Part shown: positions 43,139 through 52,497 of the stretch, in pieces
How positions within the stretch are numbered: the stretch's first letter is position 1
How the letters are laid out: every line of letters starts with the position of its first letter
Origin: Bradyrhizobium diazoefficiens
GTDB lineage: Bacteria > Pseudomonadota > Alphaproteobacteria > Rhizobiales > Xanthobacteraceae
Reading direction: 5' to 3'
Length of the DNA stretch: 64,000 nt
Assembly (NCBI RefSeq): GCF_018129965.1
Contig: NZ_JAFCKW010000004.1
Span: forward strand, 352,032 to 416,031
The notes under the pieces: generated by a model
Told to the model about the DNA's origin: nothing
Database searches by the model: none
What the model saw: the letters and a program-made list of their open reading frames with translations, nothing else
Made by a program: the position numbers and the translations under genes

Positions 43139-44298
43139 GCGCGGCATCGGTGAAGGGCTGGTGTCCCGGCGCGCTGCGCCCGATGCAATCGGGCGACGGG
43201 CTCGTGGTCCGCGTGCGCCCGTTCGGCGGGAGGCTGGAAGCATCTCAGGTCGCCGGGCTCGCCGACCTCGCTGAACGCTACGGCAATGGTCTCATCGACG
43301 TGACCATCCGCGCCAATCTCCAGATCAGGGGCGTGACCGAGCAGAGTCATCGCAGGCTGCTTGATGGACTTGCGCTGCTGCGGCTGCTCGACCCCGACAC
43401 CGATATAGAGGCTCGGCGCAACATTCTGGTGACACCGTTCTGGACGATCGGTGACGAGACGCAGGCGCTCGCCGCGGAACTTGAAGAAGCGCTCGCGAAC
43501 AGCGCTCTCGCGCTCCCCACCAAATTCGGCTTCGCCATCGATGACGGAAAAGCGCGCGTGCTCGCCGGCGATTCCGCCGATGTGCGCATCGAGCGCGACC
43601 GGGATGGCCGTCTTCTGGTGCGGGCCGATGGCGCGAGGTGCGGCCGCTCCGTCGGGCGCGGCGAGGCCGTAAGCACGGCACTCGCGCTCGCAGATTGGTT
43701 CGTCGCCTCCGGCGGCGCCAAAGGCGGGCGAGGACGCATGGCGGTCCACATCGCGGCCGGCGCGTCATTGCCCCAGGACTTGAACGGCGACACCGAGCCT
43801 GCTCCCGTCATGGCTGCGTCGCGGCCCGGGCAATATCCCCATGGCGCCCTGGTCGGCGTCGCGTTCGGTCAGATGCTCCACACCACGCTCCATCAATTTT
43901 CCGGCTGCGGTCATGCGCTGCGCATGACACCCTGGCGGATGGTGCTCAGCGAAGGCAAGCGCGAGATGCCGAGCGGGGCGGGTCTCATCACCGAGCGATA
44001 TGATCCCGCCTTGCGCGTCATTGCCTGCAGCGGTGCGCCGCGCTGCCGCGAGGCGCATGCCGACACGCGCGCGCTGGCGGCGGCGCTTGCCCCGCGCATC
44101 GCTCTCGACACGCGGCTGCACGTCTCCGGCTGCGCCAAGGGCTGCGCCCATTCCGGCGCATCCCCGGTGACGCTGGTGGCGACCAGCGCCGGCTTCGACC
44201 TCGTCCGCGGCGGCACGACGCGCGACGAGCCTGTCCTGCGCGGGCTGAACGCCGCCGACATCGTCATCGATCCCTCCATCCTGGTCGGAGGGCACTGA
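43135..44298 (+). CDS. cobG: Precorrin-3B synthase
   Basis: 387 residues, nitrite/sulfite-reductase-like mono-oxygenase that converts precorrin-3A to 3B using oxygen; it marks the aerobic route. The [4Fe-4S] ligands fit C298-x5-C304 (CSGAPRC) and C333-x3-C337 (CAKGC). The first half has the reductase-like repeat GLVVRVRPFGG and VTIRANLQIRG. Starts in an ATGA overlap with cobN and shares one base with the start of cobH. Confidence 0.94.
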   Translation: MSAASVKGWCPGALRPMQSGDGLVVRVRPFGGRLEASQVAGLADLAERYGNGLIDVTIRANLQIRGVTEQSHRRLLDGLALLRLLDPDTDIEARRNILVTPFWTIGDETQALAAELEEALANSALALPTKFGFAIDDGKARVLAGDSADVRIERDRDGRLLVRADGARCGRSVGRGEAVSTALALADWFVASGGAKGGRGRMAVHIAAGASLPQDLNGDTEPAPVMAASRPGQYPHGALVGVAFGQMLHTTLHQFSGCGHALRMTPWRMVLSEGKREMPSGAGLITERYDPALRVIACSGAPRCREAHADTRALAAALAPRIALDTRLHVSGCAKGCAHSGASPVTLVATSAGFDLVRGGTTRDEPVLRGLNAADIVIDPSILVGGH

Positions 44299-44927
44299 TG
44301 CCGCACGTTTACGAAACCGACGGCGCGGCGATCTACCGGCAATCCTTTGCGACCATCCGGGCCGAGGCGGATCTTGCGCGCTTCACGCCGGAGGAAGAGC
44401 AGGTCGCGGTGCGGATGATCCACGCCGCCGGCATGGTCGGCCTCGAGGCGCATATCCGTTTTACGCCGGGCATGGCGATCATGGCGCGCGTGGCCTTGCA
44501 GAAAGGCGCGCCGATCCTGTGCGACGCGCGCATGGTCTCGGAAGGCATTACGCGCGCGAGATTGCCTGCGGCCAATTCTGTCATCTGTACGCTCAGCGAC
44601 GAAGGCGTTCCGGCGCTGGCGCAATCGATGCGCAACACGCGCTCGGCGGCGGCGCTGGAGCTGTGGCGGCCGCATCTGGATGGCGCGATCGTCGCGATCG
44701 GCAACGCGCCGACCGCGCTGTTTCACCTGCTCAACATGCTGGAGGACAAGGATTGCCCGCGGCCGGCGGCGATCATCGGCTGCCCGGTCGGCTTTGTCGG
44801 CGCAGCCGAATCCAAGGCGGCGCTGATGGCCGATCCGCCGGCGCCGGCCCTGACGGTCGCGGGCCGTCTCGGCGGCTCCGCGATCACGGTCGCCGCTGTC
44901 AACGCGCTGGCGAGCCGGAGCGAATAG
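44298..44927 (+). CDS. cobH: Precorrin-8X methylmutase
   Basis: 209 residues, CobH/CbiC family: moves a methyl group from C-11 to C-12 to form hydrogenobyrinic acid. The catalytic-histidine region VRMIHAAGMVGLEAHIRF is near residues 34-51. DARMVSEGITRARLPAANSVICTL, GNAPTALFHLLNML and GCPVGFVGAAESKAAL are diagnostic. The gene is in the middle of the cobG-cobH-cobI-cobJ run with almost no spacing. Confidence 0.96.
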   Translation: MPHVYETDGAAIYRQSFATIRAEADLARFTPEEEQVAVRMIHAAGMVGLEAHIRFTPGMAIMARVALQKGAPILCDARMVSEGITRARLPAANSVICTLSDEGVPALAQSMRNTRSAAALELWRPHLDGAIVAIGNAPTALFHLLNMLEDKDCPRPAAIIGCPVGFVGAAESKAALMADPPAPALTVAGRLGGSAITVAAVNALASRSE

Positions 44928-44929
44928 CC

Positions 44930-45661
44930 ATGGGACGCATCATCTGTTGCGGTCTTGGCCCCGGCGATCCTGATCTGATGAGCGTACGCGCGGACCGCAA
45001 CGTGCGCGGCGCAAAACATGTGGCCTATTTCCGCAAGAAGGGACGGCCCGGGCAGGCGCGCCGCATCGTCGAGGGCATGCTGGCGGCCGACGTCACCGAA
45101 TATCCCATGGAATATCCGGTTACGACGGAACTGGCCTTCGACAGCCCCGAATATGTCCAGTTGCTCGCCGGCTTCCACGACGAATGGGCCGAGCGCCTGG
45201 CGCGACTGGCGCGCGCGGTCGACGTCGTCGTGCTCTGCGAGGGCGATCCTTACTTCTATGGCTCCTTCATGCATCTTCACACGCGCCTGCAGGGGCGTGT
45301 CGAGATCGAGGTGATCGCGGGCATTCCCGGCATGGTCGGCTGCTGGAACGGCGTCGGGCAGCCGATCGCGCTCGGCGACGACGTGACGACGGTGCTGATG
45401 GGCACGCTTCCCGAGGACGAGCTCGAACGGCGCATGCGCGATTCCGATGCGCTGGTGATCATGAAGACCGGCCGCAATCTGGGCAAGGTGCGCCGCGCGC
45501 TCGCCTCCGCCGGCCGGCTGGATGATGCCTGGCTGGTCGAGCGCGGGACAATGCCGGGCGAGCGCGTGGTGCGGCTCGCCGAGATCGATGCCTCCGACTG
45601 TCCTTACTTCGCAATCGTGCTCGTGCACGGCAAGGGCCGGCATCCGGACGCCGCCGAATGA
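44930..45661 (+). CDS. cobI: Precorrin-2 C(20)-methyltransferase
   Basis: 243 residues, SAM-dependent tetrapyrrole methyltransferase. The N-terminal GLGPGDPDLMSVRADR loop is at 9-24. The CEGDPYFYGSFMHLHTRL segment is near 103-120, then VIAGIPGMVGCWNGVG and the LMGTLPEDELERRM region. The ATG is two bases after the cobH stop and the end overlaps cobJ by four bases. Longer in-frame readings into cobH were rejected. Confidence 0.95.
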   Translation: MGRIICCGLGPGDPDLMSVRADRNVRGAKHVAYFRKKGRPGQARRIVEGMLAADVTEYPMEYPVTTELAFDSPEYVQLLAGFHDEWAERLARLARAVDVVVLCEGDPYFYGSFMHLHTRLQGRVEIEVIAGIPGMVGCWNGVGQPIALGDDVTTVLMGTLPEDELERRMRDSDALVIMKTGRNLGKVRRALASAGRLDDAWLVERGTMPGERVVRLAEIDASDCPYFAIVLVHGKGRHPDAAE

Positions 45662-46392
45662 CCGGCACGCTGACCATCGCAGGCCTCGGGCCCGGCAGTG
45701 ACGCCATGGTGACGCCAGAGGTGTCCGCCGCACTCGCGGCTGCAACCGACATTCTGGGCTACGCGCCTTATGTCGCGCGCGTGCCGCCGCGATCCGGACT
45801 CAATCTGCATCCGTCGGATAATCGCGAAGAGCTGCAACGCGCGAGCGAGGCTTTGCGGCTTGCAGCCGAAGGCGGGCAGGTCGTGGTCGTGTCTTCCGGC
45901 GATCCCGGGGTCTTCGCGATGGCCGCGGCCGTGTTCGAAGCGCTCGAACAGGCGCCGCAATATTTCGAGGTGCCGATCCGCGTGCTGCCGGGTATCACCG
46001 CGATGCTGGCAGCGGCCGCGCGCGCCGGCGCGCCGCTCGGGCATGATTTCTGCGCGATCAATCTGTCGGACAATCTCAAGCCGTGGGCGGTGATCGAGAA
46101 GCGCCTGCGGCTCGCCGCCGAGGCCGATTTTGCAATTGCGATTTACAATCCGCGCTCGACGAGCCGGCCGGACGGATTTAACCGCGCGCTTGCGGTGCTG
46201 AAGGAGGCCGGCTGCGGCGATCGCCTCGTGATCTTCGCCCGCGCGGTCAGCGCCGCCGACGAGACGATCGAGACCGTCACGCTCAACGATGCAACGCCCG
46301 AAATGGCCGACATGCGCACGCTGGTGATCGTCGGCAATTCGCAGACGCGCCGCGTCGGCTGCTGGGTCTATGCGCCGAGGCAGGTCCGATGA
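45658..46392 (+). CDS. cobJ: Precorrin-3B C(17)-methyltransferase
   Basis: 244 residues, SAM-dependent methyltransferase that also contracts the ring. GLGPGSDAMVTPEV opens the protein, VVVSSGDPGVFAMAAAVFE is near 76-94, VLPGITAMLAAAARAGAPLGHDFCAINLSDNLKPW near 110-144, and FAIAIYNPRS and LVIVGNSQTRRV later; all are CobJ-type. Its 3' end overlaps the end of the opposing cobK by 25 bases. Confidence 0.96.
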   Translation: MTGTLTIAGLGPGSDAMVTPEVSAALAAATDILGYAPYVARVPPRSGLNLHPSDNREELQRASEALRLAAEGGQVVVVSSGDPGVFAMAAAVFEALEQAPQYFEVPIRVLPGITAMLAAAARAGAPLGHDFCAINLSDNLKPWAVIEKRLRLAAEADFAIAIYNPRSTSRPDGFNRALAVLKEAGCGDRLVIFARAVSAADETIETVTLNDATPEMADMRTLVIVGNSQTRRVGCWVYAPRQVR

Positions 46393-47135
46393 CCAAGCCA
46401 TCGCATCACCTCGGTGACGCTTTCGGCGCTTTGTCGGTCGGGCAGTTCCGGCCGCGCGATCATGATCACGGGCAGGCCGAGCATGCGGGCGGCGTCGATC
46501 TTGGCGCGCGCGCCATCGCCGCCGGAATTGCGGGCGACGATCCAATGGATGCCGCGCGTGCGCATCATCTCCAGTTCGCCCTCGTGTGTGAACGGCCCTC
46601 GCGACACGATCACGTCAGCCGCAAAGGGCAGCGGCGCCTCTGGCGGATCGACGAACCGCAGCGTGTAGGCGTGCTGCGGCTTGGTTGCGAACGGCGCGAT
46701 ATGCTGGCGGCCGATGGCGAGCAAGATGTTTGCGGGAGCGCCTGGCAGCGCGGCGACCGCGGCGCTGACGTCCGCGACCTCGATCCAGTTGTCGCCGGGT
46801 ACCCTGGCCCATGGCGCGCGTTCGAGCGCAATCAGGGGCGTGCCGGTTTCCATGCAGGCAGCGACCGCATTTCGGCTCATCCCGGCCGCGAAGGGATGCG
46901 TCGCGTCGATCACATGCGTGATGCGTTCATCGCGAATGTAGCCTGCAAGCCCGCCCGCGCCGCCAAAACCGCCGATGCGGGTCGGCAACGGTTGATCGGC
47001 AGGCGCGCGGGTGCGGCCGCCATAGGAATAGACGGCGTCAAGACCCGCGCGCGCGATCTCCGCCGCGAGCAGGTTCGCGTCAGCGGTTCCGCCCAGAATG
47101 AGGGCGCGTATCTTGTCTGATTCCTGGCTGACCAT
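46368..47135 (-). CDS. cobK: Precorrin-6A reductase
   Basis: 255 residues, NADPH-dependent reductase of precorrin-6A. The N-terminal nucleotide-binding LILGGTADANLLAAEIA is at about 12-28, and HVIDATHPFAAGMSRNAVAACMETGTPLIALERAPW near 78-113 is strongly diagnostic. VIVSRGPFTHEGELEMMR and VARNSGGDGARAKIDAAR follow. It alone runs against the surrounding plus-strand genes. Its start (ATG 47135, or 47138) overlaps the start of cobL by about 38 bases head to head. Confidence 0.95.
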   Translation of the reverse strand: MVSQESDKIRALILGGTADANLLAAEIARAGLDAVYSYGGRTRAPADQPLPTRIGGFGGAGGLAGYIRDERITHVIDATHPFAAGMSRNAVAACMETGTPLIALERAPWARVPGDNWIEVADVSAAVAALPGAPANILLAIGRQHIAPFATKPQHAYTLRFVDPPEAPLPFAADVIVSRGPFTHEGELEMMRTRGIHWIVARNSGGDGARAKIDAARMLGLPVIMIARPELPDRQSAESVTEVMRWLGHRTCLGA

Positions 47136-48294
47136 CATCGGTATCGGCGAAGATGGCCTTGCCGGGCTGTCCGAGGCAAGCCGAAAGGCGCTCGATGATG
47201 CCGAAACCATCTTCGGTGGTGAACGACATCTGGCACTTGCCGGCGTGACCGAACGCGGCCGCCCGTGGCCGGTGCCATTCGATGCAGAGGTCGTGCTGAG
47301 CTGCCGCGGCCGGCCGACAGCGGTGCTCGCCTCCGGAGATCCGTTCTGGTACGGCGCCGGCGCAGGCCTCGCCGAGAAGCTCGATGCAGGCGAGTGGGTT
47401 GCGCACACGGCGCCGTCGACCTTTTCGCGCGCAGCCGCGCGGCTGGGCTGGCGGCTCGAATCGGCCATTTGTCTCGGTCTTCACGCTGCGCCGTTCGAGC
47501 GGCTCGTACCGCACTTGGCCGATAATGCGCGGATCATTTGCCTCCTCCGCGACGGCAACGCGGCCGGTGATCTTGCCAGATGGCTGAGCGCACGCGGGTG
47601 GGGCGCTTCGGCGTTTTGGACCCTGGCTGCGCTCGGTGGCCCGCACGAAAGCATCGCTCATCATTGCGCTGAGAGCTTTGGGGGCGATCCCACCGGAAAC
47701 CTGGTTGTGGTCGCTGTCGAGGCGAGGGGCGGAAAGGGGATGCCCCGCAGCTCCGGCCTGCCGGATGATCTCTTCATCCATGACGGACAGATCACAAAGC
47801 GGCCGGTGCGCGCACTCGCGCTTGCGGCGCTGGCGCCGCGTCCCGGCGAACGGCTGTGGGACATTGGTGCCGGCTCGGGCTCGATCTCGGTCGAATGGGC
47901 GCTGTGCGGGGGAGCCGCGCTTGCCATCGAAGCGCGTGAGGATCGCATCGCAAACATCCGCAGCAATGCGGAAGCGTTCGGGCTCGCACACAGAATCAGC
48001 ATCGTCTCCGGAACAGCGCCTGAGGCTCTTGCCGTTCGCGACGCACCGGATGCCGTCTTCATCGGCGGCGGGCTCGACCGCGCGATGTTCGAGGCCGTGT
48101 GGTCACGGCTCTCGCCGGGAACGCGGTTCGTGGCGCATTCCGTGACGCTGGAAACAGAAGCGCTGCTCGCCGAACTGCACCAGCGCCACGGCGGCGAGTT
48201 GATGCGGGTCGAGATCGCGCATGCCGCTCCGCTTGGCCGTTATCGATCCTGGGAGGCGGCACGGCCGGTGGTGCAGTGGAGTACGGTGCGATGA
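47098..48294 (+). CDS. cobL: Precorrin-6Y C(5,15)-methyltransferase (decarboxylating)
   Basis: 398 residues, two fused methyltransferases. Residues 1-200 are the CbiE-like half (TIIGIGEDGLAGLSEASRKAL, ASGDPFWYGAGAGLAEKL). From about 220 the CbiT-like half has a classical SAM site WDIGAGSGSISVEWAL. It methylates C-5 and C-15 and removes the acetate carboxyl at C-12. Starting at the ATG at 47098 overlaps the divergent cobK start. The stop overlaps cobE in an ATGA junction. Confidence 0.94.
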   Translation: MRARILSDSWLTIIGIGEDGLAGLSEASRKALDDAETIFGGERHLALAGVTERGRPWPVPFDAEVVLSCRGRPTAVLASGDPFWYGAGAGLAEKLDAGEWVAHTAPSTFSRAAARLGWRLESAICLGLHAAPFERLVPHLADNARIICLLRDGNAAGDLARWLSARGWGASAFWTLAALGGPHESIAHHCAESFGGDPTGNLVVVAVEARGGKGMPRSSGLPDDLFIHDGQITKRPVRALALAALAPRPGERLWDIGAGSGSISVEWALCGGAALAIEAREDRIANIRSNAEAFGLAHRISIVSGTAPEALAVRDAPDAVFIGGGLDRAMFEAVWSRLSPGTRFVAHSVTLETEALLAELHQRHGGELMRVEIAHAAPLGRYRSWEAARPVVQWSTVR

Positions 48295-48659
48295 AGGTCG
48301 CCGGACTGGGATTCAGGCAGGATGTCACGCTGGCTTCGCTGCGAGAGGCGCTTCTGGCGGCTGGTGGTCCCGCGGGCCTTGCGGCAGTCGCGACGGTCAG
48401 CGACAAGGCCGACGCCGAGGTGCTTCAGCAACTCGCGCGCGAATGCGGTGTGCCGATCAAGGCGATATCGGCCGATCTCCTCGCTTGCGTCGATACGCCG
48501 ACGCAGTCGGAGCTCGTCCTTGAAAAGTTCGGCACGGGTTCGGTCGCCGAAGCTGCGGCACTCGCCGCTGCCGGTCCTCATGCCCGCTTGATCGCGCCGC
48601 GCGCGGTCTCGCAGGATCGAACCGCGACGGCCGCGATTGCGGAGGGAGACGGCGGATGA
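48291..48659 (+). CDS. cobE: CobE / CbiG C-terminal-like cobalamin biosynthesis protein
   Basis: 122 residues equal to the C-terminal domain of Cbi[21 protein letters not shown] opens it, [25 protein letters not shown] lies in the middle, and [35 protein letters not shown] closes it. CobE is required in the aerobic pathway, but its exact reaction is unsettled. The gene overlaps both cobL and cobM by four bases, so all three are made together. Confidence 0.92.
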   Translation: MKVAGLGFRQDVTLASLREALLAAGGPAGLAAVATVSDKADAEVLQQLARECGVPIKAISADLLACVDTPTQSELVLEKFGTGSVAEAAALAAAGPHARLIAPRAVSQDRTATAAIAEGDGG

Positions 48660-49438
48660 CGGTGCATTTCATCGGCGCCGGGCCAGGCGCCCCCGATCTG
48701 CTGACGCTGCGCGGCCGCGACCTGATCGCCGCCTCTCCGGTCTGCCTCTATGCCGGCTCGCTGGTGCCCGAGGGTGTGCTGGCGCATTGCCCGCCCGGCG
48801 CGCGTATCGTCAACACCGCAGCCCTGTCGCTCGACGAGATCATCGCGGAGATCGCTGCCGCGGATGCGGAGGGCAAGGACGTCGCGCGGCTGCATTCGGG
48901 CGATCTCTCGATCTGGTCGGCGATGGGCGAGCAGCTTCGCCGCCTGCGCGCGCTCGGGATTCCCTATACGGTCACGCCGGGCGTTCCTTCGTTTTCTGCT
49001 GCCGCTGCGGCACTGGAGGCCGAGCTGACGCTGCCCGGCCTCGCGCAAACAGTCGTGCTGACTCGTACGGCGGGGCGCGCCAGCGCGATGCCCGAGGGCG
49101 AGAAGCTTGCCGCCTTCGCCGCCACCGGTGCGGTGCTTGCGATCCATCTGTCGATCCATCTGCTCGACAAGGTCATCGCCGAACTCACGCCGCATTACGG
49201 TGCGGACTGCCCGGTCGCGATCGTCTGGCGTGCGAGCTGGCCGGACCAGCGGATCGTTCGCACGACGCTGGCAACGCTCGATGCGGCCGTAGGTGCCGAG
49301 ATGGAGCGCACCGCGCTGATCCTGGTCGGCCGGACGCTGGGCTCCGCGGACTTCGACGAGAGCCGGCTCTACGCCGCCGACTACGACCGCCGCTATCGGC
49401 CTGTCGGCGCCGCGCCGCGCTTTCCGGAGGAGACGTGA
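48656..49438 (+). CDS. cobM: Precorrin-4 C(11)-methyltransferase
   Basis: 260 residues, SAM-dependent methyltransferase. [22 protein letters not shown] at 3-24, [33 protein letters not shown] near 31-63, [19 protein letters not shown] near 80-98 and [14 protein letters not shown] near 106-119 are all characteristic. The stop shares one base with the start of cobB. Overlaps cobE by four bases. Confidence 0.96.
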   Translation: MTVHFIGAGPGAPDLLTLRGRDLIAASPVCLYAGSLVPEGVLAHCPPGARIVNTAALSLDEIIAEIAAADAEGKDVARLHSGDLSIWSAMGEQLRRLRALGIPYTVTPGVPSFSAAAAALEAELTLPGLAQTVVLTRTAGRASAMPEGEKLAAFAATGAVLAIHLSIHLLDKVIAELTPHYGADCPVAIVWRASWPDQRIVRTTLATLDAAVGAEMERTALILVGRTLGSADFDESRLYAADYDRRYRPVGAAPRFPEET

Positions 49439-50748
49439 TGGCGGCCGGCCTCGTCATTTCCGCCCCGGCCTCCGGCGTCGGCAAGACCACGCTGACGCTG
49501 GCGCTCGCGCGCGCCTGGCGCAATCGCGGTTTGAACGTGCAGTGCTTCAAGAGCGGACCCGACTATATCGACCCTGCCTTCCACGCCGCTGCGACGGGGC
49601 GGGCCTCCGTCAATGTCGACAGCTGGGCGATGGACCGGGCGATGATCGGTCATCTCGTCGGGCGCGGCCTTGATGCCGACATCGTGCTCGCCGAAGGCTC
49701 GATGGGCCTGTTCGACGGCGTCGCTGCGCCCGGCGTCTCCGGCACCGGCGCCACCGCCGATATCGCGGCAATGCTGGGCTGGCCCGTATTGCTGGTGATC
49801 GACCCGTCCGGACAGGCGCAAACGGCGGCGGCGATCGCCGCGGGGCTGCGCGACTATCGCCCCGGCGTGCGCCTCGCCGGTGTCGTGCTCAACCGCATTG
49901 CCAGCCCGCGGCACGAACATCTCGTGCGTCATGCACTGACTGAGGCAGGCATCACCGTGTTCGGCGCGCTGCCGCGTCATGCCGGGATCAGCCTGCCGAA
50001 GCGGCATCTCGGCCTGGTGCAGGCCGAGGAGCAGGCGGAGATCGGTACGCTGATCGACGAGGCCGCGCGCTTCGTTGCCGAGCATGTCGATCTCGACGCT
50101 GTGCTGCGCTCGGCCGCCAACTGGTCGCCGCAGCCTGCCGCGAACGGTTTGAACGTGACCCCGCCGGGCCAGCGTATCGCGCTCGCCCGCGATGCGGCGT
50201 TCTCCTTCGTCTATCCCCACATGCTCGAAGCCTGGCGCGCGGCCGGCGCCGACATCTCGACCTTCTCTCCGCTCGCCGACGAAGCCCCTGATGCCAGCGC
50301 CGATGTGTGCTGGCTGCCGGGTGGCTATCCCGAGCTTCACGCCGGGACGATCGCGGCCAATGTGCGCTTTCGCGATGGCTTGCGCGCCTTCGCCGAAACG
50401 CGCCCCGTGCACGGCGAATGCGGAGGCTATATGGTGCTGGGCGAAGGCCTCACCGACGCCGAGGGCGTCCGCCATGAGATGACGGGCCTGCTCGGCCTGG
50501 AGACCAGCTTTGCCAAGCGGCGCATGCATCTGGGCTATCGCGTTGCTGCACTTGCTGCTCCGATGCCGGGGCATCAGGTCGGCGCGCGGCTGCGCGGCCA
50601 CGAGTTCCATTATTCGACGATCGTCGCGCAGCCGGACACGCCGCTCGCAATCGTGCAGGATGCGACCGGCGCGGTCATCGCCGAGACCGGCTCGCGCCGC
50701 GGACAGGCCACCGGCACGTTCTTTCATCTGATCGCGGAGGACCGGTGA
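49438..50748 (+). CDS. cobB: Hydrogenobyrinic/cobyrinic acid a,c-diamide synthase
   Basis: 436 residues. The N-terminal ATPase domain has the P-loop APASGVGKTTL at 9-19 and FKSGPDYIDPAFH near 35-47. The C-terminal glutaminase domain has nucleophile Cys328 in HGECGGYMVLG. It amidates the a and c side chains before cobalt insertion in the aerobic pathway. The ATG begins inside the cobM stop (TGATG); the stop overlaps the GTG of cobA. Confidence 0.95.
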   Translation: MAAGLVISAPASGVGKTTLTLALARAWRNRGLNVQCFKSGPDYIDPAFHAAATGRASVNVDSWAMDRAMIGHLVGRGLDADIVLAEGSMGLFDGVAAPGVSGTGATADIAAMLGWPVLLVIDPSGQAQTAAAIAAGLRDYRPGVRLAGVVLNRIASPRHEHLVRHALTEAGITVFGALPRHAGISLPKRHLGLVQAEEQAEIGTLIDEAARFVAEHVDLDAVLRSAANWSPQPAANGLNVTPPGQRIALARDAAFSFVYPHMLEAWRAAGADISTFSPLADEAPDASADVCWLPGGYPELHAGTIAANVRFRDGLRAFAETRPVHGECGGYMVLGEGLTDAEGVRHEMTGLLGLETSFAKRRMHLGYRVAALAAPMPGHQVGARLRGHEFHYSTIVAQPDTPLAIVQDATGAVIAETGSRRGQATGTFFHLIAEDR

Positions 50749-51503
50749 GCGGGTTCGTCAGTTTCATCTCCGCCGGCCCCGGCGATCCCGAACTGATGAC
50801 GCTCAAGGGCGCCGCGCGGCTGCGCGAGGCCGACGTCGTGCTCTATGACGATCTCGCCTCCGGCGCGGTGCTCGATCTCGCCCGGCCCGGCGCCAATCTC
50901 GTCGCAGTGGGGAAGCGGGCGGGGCGGCCCTCGACCAAGCAGCACCACGTCAGCCGGCTGCTGGTCGACTATGCCGCGACCGGGGTCCGTGTGGCGCGGC
51001 TGAAATCGGGCGATGCCGGCATCTTCGGCCGGCTCGAGGAGGAGATCGAAACGCTGCGCGAGGCGGGCATCGGCTACGAGATCATCCCCGGCGTCACCAC
51101 AGCCTGCGTCGCTGCGGCGCATGCCGGGATTCCCCTGACCCGCCGCCACACCTCGCGCCGGGTGCAATTCATCACCGGGGCCGACGTCACCGGCGAACTG
51201 CCGCAGAACCTGAACTGGGTGGCGCTCGCCGATCCCGAAGCGACAACCGTCGTCTATATGGGCCGCCGCACCTTTCCGACGCTTGTCGCCAAATTGATCG
51301 CGCATGGTCTGGCGCCCACCACGCCGGCCCTGTTCGCCGAATCGCTGGCGAGCTCCGACGAGCGGCTGATCCGCACCACGATTGCCGAACTGGCTGAGCA
51401 GATTGCGCGCGGCGGCGCGGCGTCGACGGCGTCCCTCATCCTGTTCGGCGCGCTGGCGGGAGAATATCCGTCATGGCGGACCCCGCCGCACCTCGCCCCT
51501 TGA
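50745..51503 (+). CDS. cobA: Uroporphyrinogen-III C-methyltransferase
   Basis: 252 residues, the SUMT enzyme that makes precorrin-2 and starts the branch to cobalamin (and siroheme). SAGPGDPELMTLKGAARLREADVVLYDDLAS at about 7-37 and RLKSGDAGIFGRLEEEIETLREAGI near 86-110 with PGVTTACVAAAHAGIPLT are typical. GTG start in a GTGA overlap with cobB. It is the stand-alone SUMT type, without the CysG reductase domain. A cobalamin riboswitch for the next gene starts 33 bases after its stop. Confidence 0.95.
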   Translation: MSGFVSFISAGPGDPELMTLKGAARLREADVVLYDDLASGAVLDLARPGANLVAVGKRAGRPSTKQHHVSRLLVDYAATGVRVARLKSGDAGIFGRLEEEIETLREAGIGYEIIPGVTTACVAAAHAGIPLTRRHTSRRVQFITGADVTGELPQNLNWVALADPEATTVVYMGRRTFPTLVAKLIAHGLAPTTPALFAESLASSDERLIRTTIAELAEQIARGGAASTASLILFGALAGEYPSWRTPPHLAP

Positions 51504-51535
51504 CGCAGGCTCCGCGAAAGGGGCACACAAGAGGG

Positions 51536-51725
51536 GCATGGTGCTCGACGCGGCGCAAAGCGCCGGAGCATAATCGGGAATGGGGATGGGCGGACCCAGT
51601 TGCGGCGCCCGAACCCCAGCCGCCCCCGCGACTGTCAGCGGTGAGGGGCTCCGAAACGCCACTGGGCCGCAGGGCTCGGGAAGGCCGGAGTTCCAGTGAA
51701 CCGCGAGCCAGGAGACCGGCCGTGC
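51536..51725 (+). promoter_or_regulatory. Cobalamin riboswitch upstream of CbiM-like transporter
   Basis: In order: CGGGAATGGGG near 51575-51585, CAGCCGCCCCCGCGACTGTC near 51617-51636, GCCACTGGG at 51658-51666, CTCGGGAAGGCCGGAG near 51675-51690 and GCGAGCCAGGAGACCGGCC near 51703-51721. The closing stem pairs GCATGG (51536-51541) with CCGTGC (51720-51725). About 50 bases separate it from the start of the transporter gene, enough for an expression platform with the ribosome site (GGAAGGAT). Confidence 0.95.
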
Positions 51726-51775
51726 GTGTTGTGATGCCAAGACCGTCGGGTGTGACGGCAGGAAGGATCTGAGCC

Positions 51776-52453
51776 ATGCATATCGAACCCGGAATCGTGA
51801 CGGGCGCCAAGCTCGTGTTGAGTTACGCAACAGGCATCGCCGCCGGCGGCGTTGCGCTGAAGCTCGCGGTCGAGACCGTGCGCGAGCAGGGCATCATGTC
51901 GTTCGCGGCGCGCACGCTCGCCACCACGGGCCTCGTGTTCGTCTTCTTCGAGATCCTGCCGCACTTCCCGGTCGGCGTGTCCGAGGTGCATTTCATCCTC
52001 GGCTCGACGCTGTTCCTGCTGTTCGGCGCGGCGCCCGCGGCCTTCGGCCTCGCGTTCGGCCTGCTGTTCCAGGGCATCTTCTTCGAGCCGCCCGACCTGC
52101 CGCAGTTCGGTATGAACGTCACCACGCTGCTGGTGCCGCTGTTCGGCATCCAGGCGATCGCGGCGCGGATCATCGCGCGCAACACCGCCTATGTCGATCT
52201 CAGCTATCGTCAGGCGCTGGCACTGTCGACCACCTATCAGGCGGGCGTCATCGCCTGGGTGGCGTTCTGGGCGCTCTATGGCTCCGGCTTTGCCTTGACC
52301 AACCTTGCCAATATCGCGACCTTCGCGGCCTCCTACGCGCTCGTCATCGTGATCGAGCCGCTGGCCGATCTTGCGGTGCTGGCGCTGGCGAAGTCGATGC
52401 GCGGCGTCACCGCGCCCGGCCTCGTCACGCCGCGCCTGCACAACGCCGCCTAG
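51776..52453 (+). CDS. CbiM-like energy-coupling factor transporter substrate component (cobalt)
   Basis: 225 residues, about six hydrophobic helices. It starts MHI, as CbiM/NikM proteins do, where the N-terminus itself and His2 bind the metal. SEVHFILGSTLFLLFG near 62-77 fits the second metal-binding His region, and PQFGMNVTTLLVPLFG resembles the LGANIFNM region. It lies under a cobalamin riboswitch, so cobalt uptake is the best inference. No CbiN, CbiQ or CbiO gene follows; cobF does. Confidence 0.8.
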   Translation: MHIEPGIVTGAKLVLSYATGIAAGGVALKLAVETVREQGIMSFAARTLATTGLVFVFFEILPHFPVGVSEVHFILGSTLFLLFGAAPAAFGLAFGLLFQGIFFEPPDLPQFGMNVTTLLVPLFGIQAIAARIIARNTAYVDLSYRQALALSTTYQAGVIAWVAFWALYGSGFALTNLANIATFAASYALVIVIEPLADLAVLALAKSMRGVTAPGLVTPRLHNAA

Positions 52454-52497
52454 AGACAAGCGGCGGGCGGCCGCGATGGCCGCCCGTCGCGCTCGTG

